NCBI GenBank assembly: GCA_027064265.1
Contig: JAMOQA010000533.1
Location: forward strand, 1 to 6,517
DNA length: 6,517 bases
Direction of reading: 5' to 3'
Source: Acidobacteriota bacterium
GTDB lineage: Bacteria > Acidobacteriota > Polarisedimenticolia > J045
Shown piece by piece: positions 1 through 5,343 of this stretch (positions are counted from its first letter, which is position 1; every line of letters starts with the position of its first letter). The notes beneath the pieces were generated by a model that did not search any database, was not told the origin of the DNA, and saw only the letters and a list, made by a program, of their open reading frames with translations. Both the position numbers and the translations under genes were made by a program.

Positions 1-862
1 CGAGCGCCTCCCGCATCGCCCGGACGTGTTCCGGCGTCACCCCGCAGCACCCCCCGACGACCCGCGCGCCCGCCGCCACGAAGCGGCGCACGTAGCGGGC
101 CATGTACGACGGCGACGCCAGGTAGAGGAGCCGGCCCTCGACGTTCCGGGGAAGCCCGGCGTTCGGGAGGGCGGCGAGCGGCTTCGTGCAGACCGCGCCC
201 AGGGTCTCGACGACGGAGAGCATCGGTGCCGGCCCGACCGAGCAGTTGACGCCAACCACGTCCGCCTCGGTCTCCTCGAGCTTCCGGGCGAGCCACTCGG
301 CCGGCACCCCTTCCGGGGACCTTCCCTCCTCGTCGACCGTCATCATCGCGACGATCGGCAGGTCGCAGGCCGCGCGCACGGCCCGGATCGCCGCCTGGAT
401 CTCGACCAGGTCCGCGAAGGTCTCGAGGACGAGCAGGTCGACGCCCCCCTCGACCAGCCCCTCGGCCTGCTCCCGGAACAGCTCGACCGCCTCCTCGAGG
501 GTGGTCGGCCCCCACGGCTCGAGCCGGATCCCGAGGGGGCCCATGGCGCCGGCGACGAAGACCCCGGTGCCGACCGCGCGCCGGGCGATCCGCGCCGCCT
601 CCCGGTTGATCTCGCGCACCCGATCGCCGAGACCGTGGGGTTCGAGGCGGGGACGGGTCGCCCCGAACGTGTTCGTCTCGACCACGTCCGCACCGGCCTG
701 GGCGAACGCGCGGTGCACCTCCTCGACCAGGCCCGGTCGGTCGAGGTTCAGCTGCTCGTAGCAGACGTTGAGGAAGGCTCCCCGGGCGTAGATCTCGGTC
801 CCGGTGCCGCCGTCGAAGAGGACGACACCCTCGGAGAGACGATCGAGGAAGGAACGCGCCAC
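1..862 (-). CDS. Homocysteine S-methyltransferase domain protein, 3' part missing (probably bifunctional HMT/MTHFR)
   Basis: The enzyme transfers a methyl group to homocysteine to make methionine, using a zinc-bound thiolate in the cytoplasm. The 287 residues in the window start MARSFLDRLSEGVVLFDGGTG (GTG start) and run in frame to the left edge. The family's TIM-barrel landmarks are present: DGGTGTE near residues 17-23, ETNTFGAT at 62-69, AGAMGP at 104-109 and LETF at 146-149. The three zinc cysteines are C207 (VNCSVGP) and C272/C273 (GGCCG). The C-terminal stretch NAGLPRN...YLASPSYMARY resembles the bifunctional homocysteine methyltransferase/methylenetetrahydrofolate reductase proteins (Bacillus YitJ type) rather than MetH or MmuM; the reductase half would lie outside the window. 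The start is uncertain. GTG at 862-860 is the only good candidate before the conserved region, but it has no Shine-Dalgarno sequence and follows a strong hairpin. A stand-alone methyltransferase or a MetH N-terminus remain alternatives. Confidence 0.9.
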   Translation of the reverse strand, partial: MARSFLDRLSEGVVLFDGGTGTEIYARGAFLNVCYEQLNLDRPGLVEEVHRAFAQAGADVVETNTFGATRPRLEPHGLGDRVREINREAARIARRAVGTGVFVAGAMGPLGIRLEPWGPTTLEEAVELFREQAEGLVEGGVDLLVLETFADLVEIQAAIRAVRAACDLPIVAMMTVDEEGRSPEGVPAEWLARKLEETEADVVGVNCSVGPAPMLSVVETLGAVCTKPLAALPNAGLPRNVEGRLLYLASPSYMARYVRRFVAAGARVVGGCCGVTPEHVRAMREAL

Positions 863-879
863 CCGGAGGAAGGGAAGAC

Positions 880-911
880 GGCGGGGAAGCGGGAGACCCC
901 GCTCCCCCGCC
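880..911 (-). terminator. Long GC-rich hairpin between the lipoprotein stop and the methyltransferase start
   Basis: Bases 880-893 and 898-911 pair as a 14-bp stem with a single mismatch around a 4-base loop. The hairpin begins 9 bases after the lipoprotein stop codon on the minus strand and is followed by a pyrimidine-rich tail (CGTCTTCCCTTCCTCC) rather than a true U-run. It most likely ends or stabilises the 3' end of the lipoprotein transcript. Because the next gene starts 18 bases later on the same strand, it could also act as an attenuator for that gene. Without a U-tract, intrinsic termination is plausible but not certain. Confidence 0.6.
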
Positions 912-920
912 GAGTACGAG

Positions 921-1565
921 CTACTCGAGGACGAGGATCTCGACGCGGCGGTTCTGGGCGCGGCCCTCGCGGGTGGAGTTGTCCGCGATCGGGCGCTCCT
1001 CGCCGTAGGAGATCACCTGCATCAGGTTGAGGGGGATCCCGCGCTCGTGCAGGTAGTCCCGCACGGCCTCGGCCCGCTTGAGGCCGAGCTTCCTGTTGTA
1101 GGCGGCGGAACCGGTGGAGTCGGTGTGCCCCTGGATCTCGAGGAAGACCATCCGGTCGAAGCTCTTCAGCTTCTCGACGAACTGGTCGAGGACCTTCGCG
1201 CCCTCGGGGGTCAGCTCGGTCTTGTCGACACCGAAGTGGACGTCACGGTTGGTCAGGGTGACCTTCCAGATCACCTTCCCCTTGGCCAGCTTCTCCGCCT
1301 CGGCGGCCTTGGCGAGGGCGGTGGACCCGGTCTGCTCGGCCTTGGTCGCCTTGGAGTCGACCACCTTCACCTTCTGGTCGAGCTCGCCGCTCTTCTTCTC
1401 GAGCTGGTCGATCTTCTCTCCCTGCTGCTCCACGCGGGTCTGCACGTCGTCGACACGCTTGGTCACGTCGGCGATGGCCTGGTCGAACGTCTTGGTGGAG
1501 ACACAACCCGCGGCCAGGAACAGCAGCGGGACGGAGATCACCAGCAGCATGGCGAAACGCTTCAT
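921..1565 (-). CDS. Pal/OmpA-like outer-membrane lipoprotein with N-terminal coiled coil
   Basis: This 214-residue lipoprotein is predicted to anchor the outer membrane to peptidoglycan. Residues 1-20 are a lipoprotein signal peptide ending in the lipobox LAAGC, with C21 as the acylated cysteine. Residues of about 23-95 are rich in Lys, Glu, Gln, Asp and Ala with heptad spacing (VTKRVDDVQTRVEQQGEKID), an Lpp-like coiled coil. Residues of about 100-214 form an OmpA C-terminal domain: FGVDKTELTPEG, GHTDSTGSAAYNRKLGLKRA and the ending NRRVEILVLE. D149 and R164 have the same 15-residue spacing as the diaminopimelate-binding Asp/Arg pair of E. coli OmpA. ATG at 1565 is chosen because it gives a proper signal peptide and has AAGGAGG 7 bases upstream; the frame opens further upstream but without a credible start. 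A TATAAT lies upstream and a hairpin follows the stop, so the gene is probably transcribed alone. No pal-tolB genes are adjacent, so it may not be the Tol-Pal Pal itself. Confidence 0.93.
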   Translation of the reverse strand: MKRFAMLLVISVPLLFLAAGCVSTKTFDQAIADVTKRVDDVQTRVEQQGEKIDQLEKKSGELDQKVKVVDSKATKAEQTGSTALAKAAEAEKLAKGKVIWKVTLTNRDVHFGVDKTELTPEGAKVLDQFVEKLKSFDRMVFLEIQGHTDSTGSAAYNRKLGLKRAEAVRDYLHERGIPLNLMQVISYGEERPIADNSTREGRAQNRRVEILVLE

Positions 1566-1572
1566 CCTTCGT

Positions 1573-1579
1573 CCTCCTT
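1573..1579 (-). promoter_or_regulatory. Ribosome binding site of the Pal/OmpA-like lipoprotein
   Basis: AAGGAGG on the minus strand sits 7 bases before ATG 1565. It is the strongest Shine-Dalgarno sequence in the window and fixes the lipoprotein start at the lipobox-bearing methionine. Confidence 0.85.
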
Positions 1580-1599
1580 GCTCGTGCACGTCTCGAACG

Positions 1600-1618
1600 C
1601 GCCGGACACCTTCCGGCG
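1600..1618 (-). other. Hairpin in the leader of the lipoprotein gene
   Basis: CGCCGGA (1600-1606) and TCCGGCG (1612-1618) form a perfect 7-bp stem with a 5-base loop. If transcription begins near 1623, as the TATAAT predicts, this hairpin is at the very 5' end of a leader of about 58 bases. There it could protect the mRNA from 5' decay. It lies well upstream of the Shine-Dalgarno sequence, so it should not block translation. Confidence 0.45.
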
Positions 1619-1629
1619 AACAGGGGGGC

Positions 1630-1635
1630 ATTATA
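1630..1635 (-). promoter_or_regulatory. -10 element (TATAAT) of the lipoprotein gene
   Basis: A perfect TATAAT on the minus strand lies in the 109-base gap upstream of the lipoprotein, in surroundings that are otherwise almost pure G and C. It predicts a transcription start near 1623 and a leader of about 58 bases. At 16-18 bases upstream I see no recognisable TTGACA-like -35 box, only G/C-rich sequence, so an activator or another kind of upstream contact may be needed. Confidence 0.6.
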
Positions 1636-1637
1636 GA

Positions 1638-1667
1638 CGGGCCCCCGGCACGGCGCCCCCCGGCCCG
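1638..1667 (-). terminator. Possible weak terminator hairpin after the ligase-VWA operon
   Basis: CGGGCC (1638-1643) can pair with GGCCCG (1662-1667), with a long G/C-rich loop that can pair further. It starts 7 bases after the VWA stop codon on the minus strand. There is no U-run after it; the TATAAT of the next gene follows instead. It may terminate or roadblock readthrough, but the evidence is only the inverted repeat and its position. Confidence 0.3.
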
Positions 1668-1674
1668 GTGGAAG

Positions 1675-2664
1675 TCAGCGATACCCGGAACGGGCCAGGA
1701 CCGTGACTCCCGGCCGGTCGACCCGCACCCGCACCCGGTGAAACTCCCCGTCCGGCGGGGATTCCGGGTGGAAACCCAGCCAGTACTGGTGGCGCAGGTC
1801 GTCCCGTATCCGCAGGGCCGCCTCCCGGGCTTCCTCGGCGGACGTCACGAGGAAGAAACGTCCGCCGGTCTCGGAGGCGACCCGGCGGAGGAGGGCGAGG
1901 GGAGAACGCTCGCGGCGGCGCCGGGTCCGCTCCCGGATCCTCTCCCCCTCCCCGCCCACGGCCAGCACGTAGACCGGCGCCCGGACCCGCCGGGCGGCGT
2001 CGATCACTTCCCGGGCGGTGCGCCGGCTGGCATTGTCGATCCCGTCGCTGGCGAGGACGATCGCCTGGCGCTCGTCGACCGGCGGCGGCAGCAGGTGGGC
2101 CGCCTCGACCAGGGCGTCGGCCACCGCCGTGGTTCCCCCGCGCGGCAACGCCACGGCCTCCGCGACGGCGGTCAGTGGCCGCCGCCGCCAGTCCCCGTGA
2201 ACGGTCACCCGGCCACCGCCGAAGCTGACCAGCCGGATCCGGTCCTCGAGGCGCACGGTGCGGGCGAGGGGCAGGAGCGCCCGGCGGAGCTGCTCCCGCC
2301 GTGCCCGGCCCGCCATCGAACCGGAAGCATCGACCAGCCACACCAGCCGGAACGGGTGAGCCCGGTCCTCGCTGAACCAGGCGAGGGACCGTTCCCGGCC
2401 GTCCACCTCCAGGTGGAAGTCCTCCCGGCGCAGCCCGGAGACCGGGCGTCCCTTCCGGTCGAGGACGACGACGCCGACCTGGACCAGGGCGACCCGGACC
2501 TCCTCGGGAGGCACCGCCTCGAGCAGCTCCCGCAGCTCCGCGTCGGTGAGCGGCGGCCCGTTTCCGTGGACGCGCTCGAGCAGGGCGCGGACGTCGCCCG
2601 GCCCGGGACCGAGCAGGAGGGGCAGGAGGAGGAGGAACCCGAGGAAATCCGGGAAGCGTCGCAT
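1675..2664 (-). CDS. Exported VWA protein of the 'VWFA-related Acidobacterial domain' family
   Basis: This 329-residue protein has a hydrophobic signal peptide (about residues 4-22, FPDFLGFLLLLPLLLG) and is predicted to act outside the cytoplasm; there is no lipobox. Residues of about 57-98 (VALVQVGVVVLDRKGR, then EDFHLEVDG) match the beta-rich entry segment of the acidobacterial VWFA-related family. The von Willebrand A domain runs from about 104 to 285. Its metal-ion-dependent adhesion site looks complete: D112-x-S114-x-S116, T178/T179 in RGGTTAVADAL, and D207 in LASDGIDN. The end (QYWLGFHP...RVRVDRPGVTVLARSGYR) is also family-typical. VWA domains bind protein ligands through a divalent metal; the ligand here is unknown. 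The ATG at 2664 shares one base with the ligase stop (TGATG), so translation is probably coupled. The same frame stays open far upstream because of the GC content, but that extension is not coding. Confidence 0.92.
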   Translation of the reverse strand: MRRFPDFLGFLLLLPLLLGPGPGDVRALLERVHGNGPPLTDAELRELLEAVPPEEVRVALVQVGVVVLDRKGRPVSGLRREDFHLEVDGRERSLAWFSEDRAHPFRLVWLVDASGSMAGRARREQLRRALLPLARTVRLEDRIRLVSFGGGRVTVHGDWRRRPLTAVAEAVALPRGGTTAVADALVEAAHLLPPPVDERQAIVLASDGIDNASRRTAREVIDAARRVRAPVYVLAVGGEGERIRERTRRRRERSPLALLRRVASETGGRFFLVTSAEEAREAALRIRDDLRHQYWLGFHPESPPDGEFHRVRVRVDRPGVTVLARSGYR

Positions 2665-4448
2665 CAGGAGTACATCTTCTCCACGACGTCGCCGAAGCGC
2701 CGCAGGACCTCGGCCCGCCGGACCTTCTGGGTAGGAGTGAGCAGGCCGTTCTCCTCGGAGAAATCCTCGAGGAGGAACTCGAAGCGACGCGCCTTCTCGA
2801 ACACCGCCAGGTTCGCCTGGTGGCGGGAGATCTCCCCCTCGTAGAGCCGCCGCACCTCGGCCCGCTCGAGGAGCGCCGGGATGTCGTCCACCGGCAGGTG
2901 CCGGTCCCGCGCCCACTCGACCAGCCGCTCGACGTTCGGGACGATCAGCAGGCCGATGTGGGGCCGCTCGTCCCCGACGGCGACCGCCCGCAGGACGTAG
3001 GGACTCTTCTCGATCTCCTGCTCGATGGCGACCGGGGAGACGTTCTTCCCGGTCGAGAGGACGATGATGTCCTTCTTGCGGCCCGTGATCGCGAGGAACC
3101 CGTCCGGGTCCAGGTACCCCAGGTCGCCGGTGTGCAGCCACCCGCCGAACAGGGTCTCGTCGGTCTCCCGGGGACGGTTCCAGTAGCCCCGCATCACGTT
3201 CGGGCCCCGGGCGAGGATCTCCCCCTCGTCGCTGATCCTCACCTCGACCCCGACGATGGGCGGCCCGACGGTGCCGAGCTTGACGCGGCCCGGGTAGTTG
3301 ACGCTGATCACCGGGGACGACTCCGTCATGCCGTACCCCTCGTACACCGGAAGACCCGCCGCCCAGAAGAAGCGCGCCACGTCGGCCGGGAGGGCGGCCC
3401 CGCCGCTGATCATGAACTTCAGCTGGCCACCCAGCCGGGCCCGGACCCGCGAAAGGATCGCCCGGTCCGCCATCTTCAGCCGCAGCGCGGCGAGTCCCCT
3501 CGGCTTCCTGCCGGCGACGATGTCGTCGGCCGCCGCGAGGGCCCACTCGAGCATCTTCCGCCCGAGGGTGCGCTTCATGCCCTTCTGTTCCTCGACCTGC
3601 TCGCGCACGACGGACGCGATCCGCTCGAGGAGCCGCGGGACCGTGACGAACACCTGGGGCTTCACCTCGCCGAGGGCGTCCGCCACCCGCTCGAGCCGGG
3701 AGACGTACCCGACCGACAGGCCCACCTGGATGTAAACGTAGTTGACCATGCGCTCGAGAACGTGGGAGAGCGGCAGGAAGGAGAGCGCCCGGTCCCCCGT
3801 CTCGAATCGGAACAGGTGGGCGCACGCCCCGACGTTCGAACAGAAGTTCCGGTGGGTCAGCATCACCCCCTTCGGGGTCCCCGTCGTCCCGGAGGTGTAG
3901 ATGATCGTCGCCAGGTCCCCCGGGTCCAGGTCCACGAGCCGCGCATCGACCAGGCCCTCGTTCGCGATCAGGGCCTGGCGTCCCTCCTCGCGCAGCACGG
4001 AGACGTGGATCGCCCCGGATCCCTCCTCGTCGAAGGTGAACACCTGCTCGAGGTCGGGCAGGGACTCCCGGACCGAGGCCACCTTGGCCGCCTGGTCCGG
4101 GTTCGAGACGAAGACGAACCGGGCGCCGCAGTCCTTGAGGATGTACTCCGCCTGGTTCGCGGGCAGGGTCGGGTAGACCGGCACGTTGACGCCCCGCGCG
4201 AACTGGATCCCCATGTCGGCGAGGATCCACTCCGGGCGGTTCTCCGAGATCAGCCCGACCCGGTCGCCGGGCTCCAGACCCCGGGCGATCAGCCCGGCGG
4301 CGATCTCCCGGACCGCCGCGAGCGCCTCCCGGGAGGAGATCCATTCCCACCGCCGGCCCTTCCGGGCGCCGAGGAACCGCTCGCGCTCGTGCTCGTGGAC
4401 GCAGTGCAGGAAGATGGCCGGCAGGTTCGGCCGGACGTCGAGCTCCAT
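2664..4448 (-). CDS. Long-chain fatty-acid--CoA ligase (AMP-forming)
   Basis: This 594-residue cytoplasmic enzyme activates a fatty acid with ATP to an acyl-adenylate and then forms acyl-CoA, feeding lipid synthesis or beta-oxidation. All hallmark motifs of the adenylate-forming superfamily are present. The P-loop is TSGTTGTPKG (185-194), and the adenine/acyl pocket motif is YGMTESSPV (372-380). The ATP-ribose aspartate is D442 in HTGDLGY, the hinge is GRKKDIIVLSTGKNVSP (456-472), and the catalytic lysine is K575 in TPTQKVRR. The length and the segment SGGAALPADVARFFWAAGLPVYEGYG fit the bacterial/eukaryotic ACSL-FadD15 group rather than acetyl-CoA synthetases. The start at 4448 is preferred over an in-frame ATG at 4472 because AAGGAG lies 5 bases before it. 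The acyl chain length cannot be read from the sequence. It is the first gene of an operon with the VWA gene and diverges from the TPR gene. Confidence 0.95.
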   Translation of the reverse strand: MELDVRPNLPAIFLHCVHEHERERFLGARKGRRWEWISSREALAAVREIAAGLIARGLEPGDRVGLISENRPEWILADMGIQFARGVNVPVYPTLPANQAEYILKDCGARFVFVSNPDQAAKVASVRESLPDLEQVFTFDEEGSGAIHVSVLREEGRQALIANEGLVDARLVDLDPGDLATIIYTSGTTGTPKGVMLTHRNFCSNVGACAHLFRFETGDRALSFLPLSHVLERMVNYVYIQVGLSVGYVSRLERVADALGEVKPQVFVTVPRLLERIASVVREQVEEQKGMKRTLGRKMLEWALAAADDIVAGRKPRGLAALRLKMADRAILSRVRARLGGQLKFMISGGAALPADVARFFWAAGLPVYEGYGMTESSPVISVNYPGRVKLGTVGPPIVGVEVRISDEGEILARGPNVMRGYWNRPRETDETLFGGWLHTGDLGYLDPDGFLAITGRKKDIIVLSTGKNVSPVAIEQEIEKSPYVLRAVAVGDERPHIGLLIVPNVERLVEWARDRHLPVDDIPALLERAEVRRLYEGEISRHQANLAVFEKARRFEFLLEDFSEENGLLTPTQKVRRAEVLRRFGDVVEKMYS

Positions 4449-4453
4449 GGTAG

Positions 4454-4459
4454 CTCCTT
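4454..4459 (-). promoter_or_regulatory. Ribosome binding site of the acyl-CoA ligase
   Basis: AAGGAG on the minus strand lies 5 bases before ATG 4448 and decides for that start over the in-frame ATG at 4472, which would put the site inside the coding region. It directly abuts the base of an inverted repeat (4460-4487), so its accessibility could depend on that fold. Confidence 0.8.
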
Positions 4460-4487
4460 CCCCCGGGAACACGGGGATCTCCGGGGG
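4460..4487 (-). other. Inverted repeat in the acyl-CoA ligase leader
   Basis: CCCCCGG (4460-4466) can pair with CCGGGGG (4481-4487) around a 14-base loop. In the minus-strand transcript it lies immediately 5' of the Shine-Dalgarno sequence, with no gap, so it could stack next to the ribosome binding site and modulate initiation. In a GC-rich genome a 7-bp stem of this composition can occur by chance. Confidence 0.3.
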
Positions 4488-4513
4488 CTGACCCGGAGTC
4501 GAGGTGCCGGATG

Positions 4514-4521
4514 GTTATACT
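4514..4521. promoter_or_regulatory. Overlapping divergent -10 elements shared by the ligase and TPR operons
   Basis: The 8 bases GTTATACT can be read both ways around a palindromic TATA (4516-4519). On the plus strand 4516-4521 is TATACT. On the minus strand 4519-4514 is TATAAC. The minus reading has a partial -35 (TGGACG at 4543-4538, 4 of 6 matches, 18-base spacer) and predicts a start near 4507 and a ligase leader of about 59 bases. The plus reading predicts a start at or very near 4528, the first base of an ATG, and has no convincing -35 at normal spacing. The core is the only AT-rich spot in the 79-base divergent gap. No promoter has been shown experimentally. Confidence 0.55.
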
Positions 4522-4527
4522 GCGAAC

Positions 4528-5340
4528 ATGCCTCCGGCGTCCATCCGGCCCCGTGCGTTCCTGGTCCCGATCCTCGCGGTTCTCCTCCTCGCCGGCCCCT
4601 CCCTTCCCCGGCTGCCCCGCGAGGCCCGCCGCGAGACCCGTTACGCGGTTCGTCTCGCCACCCGTGGCTCCTGGCGGGAGGCGGAGGTCCACCTTCGCCG
4701 TGCCCTCGTCCTCGCACCGGGACACCCCGGCCTGCTCCACGACCTCGGCGTGGTGGCCCGGGCCCTGGGCCGGGACATCGAGGCGCGGCGGTTCCTCGCC
4801 CGGGCCCGGGCGGCCGGCTTCGTCCCGGACCGGCGCTGCCGGGAGGTCCGGGTGCCCCGGCCGCGCCCGGCGATCGTGCCGTGGCCGCCGGGGCGCCGCG
4901 TGACCGTCGCCGCCTGCGGCGACCACACGGAGGAGGTCTCCCGGTGGCTCGCCCGAGTACTCGCCCGGGACGCCGGGCTGGCGCCGGAAGCGGTGCCCTG
5001 CGGGCGGGAGGCCGTCCTCGTCGCGCGCGCGTCGATCACCGCGACCGACCGGTCCGGCTACGAGGAGGAAGACGCCCGGGACGATCCGTACCTCCTCGAG
5101 CCGACGGCACGGCCCCGGTTCGTCGTCCGGCGCCTGCTCCACCTGGAACTGCGGGTGGAGGTCCGTGACGAGGACGGCCGGATCCTGCACCGGGACACCT
5201 GGTCCTCCGAGGCGATCGACCGGGGGCTGCGGGACGAGCGGGACCTCGTCTACGATCTCCTCGCTCCCCTCCGGGAGCGGCTGGTCGGCATCTTCCGCCC
5301 GGGCCGGCGGGACGAATCCGCCTGCCTGTGGGCCGGGTGA
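4528..5340 (+). CDS. Exported TPR protein with unrecognised C-terminal domain
   Basis: I do not recognise the family. From ATG 4528 the protein has 270 residues. A signal peptide or N-terminal anchor spans about residues 8-24 (PRAFLVPILAVLLLAG). Two TPR-like helical repeats follow at about 38-67 (WREAEVHLRRALVLAPGHPG) and 68-99 (LLHDLGVVARALGRDIEARRFL). The remainder contains a beta-like stretch RLLHLELRVEVRDEDGRILHRDTW (202-225) and a charged segment at 177-187 (YEEEDARDDPY). Four cysteines outside the signal region (104, 130, 158, 266) could form two disulfides in an exported protein. The start is ambiguous. ATG 4528 has no Shine-Dalgarno but sits 6 bases after TATACT, as for a leaderless mRNA. 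GTG 4504 in the same frame has GGAG 5 bases upstream and would give 278 residues with a longer N-region. The peptidase gene starts 3 bases after the stop, so the two probably form one operon. A scaffold or partner role is only a guess. Confidence 0.82.
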   Translation: MPPASIRPRAFLVPILAVLLLAGPSLPRLPREARRETRYAVRLATRGSWREAEVHLRRALVLAPGHPGLLHDLGVVARALGRDIEARRFLARARAAGFVPDRRCREVRVPRPRPAIVPWPPGRRVTVAACGDHTEEVSRWLARVLARDAGLAPEAVPCGREAVLVARASITATDRSGYEEEDARDDPYLLEPTARPRFVVRRLLHLELRVEVRDEDGRILHRDTWSSEAIDRGLRDERDLVYDLLAPLRERLVGIFRPGRRDESACLWAG

Positions 5341-5343
5341 GCG

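Noticed and set aside
26..1030. 334-codon plus-strand open frame
   Set aside because: It is antisense to the methyltransferase and part of the lipoprotein, both with clear family motifs; it is a high-GC shadow ORF.
804..2844. Plus-strand open frames of 300 and 576 codons across the lipoprotein and VWA genes
   Set aside because: They are antisense to genes with recognisable domains and the translations are repetitive Leu/Gly/Arg-rich sequence with no motif.
4488..4493. CTGACC as a -35 for the plus-strand TATACT
   Set aside because: It matches 4 of 6 bases of TTGACA, but the spacer to TATACT is 22 bases, too long for a normal sigma-70 type promoter.
270..5110. Frequent CTCGAG hexamers across the window
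   Set aside because: They fall inside coding regions and reflect favoured CTC (Leu) and GAG (Glu) codons in Leu-Glu and Glu-rich stretches, not a spaced repeat or recognition array.
2820..5168. 782-codon plus-strand open frame
   Set aside because: It is antisense to the acyl-CoA ligase and out of frame with the TPR gene. The translation is compositionally biased and shows no domain, while the opposite strand carries a complete set of ligase motifs.
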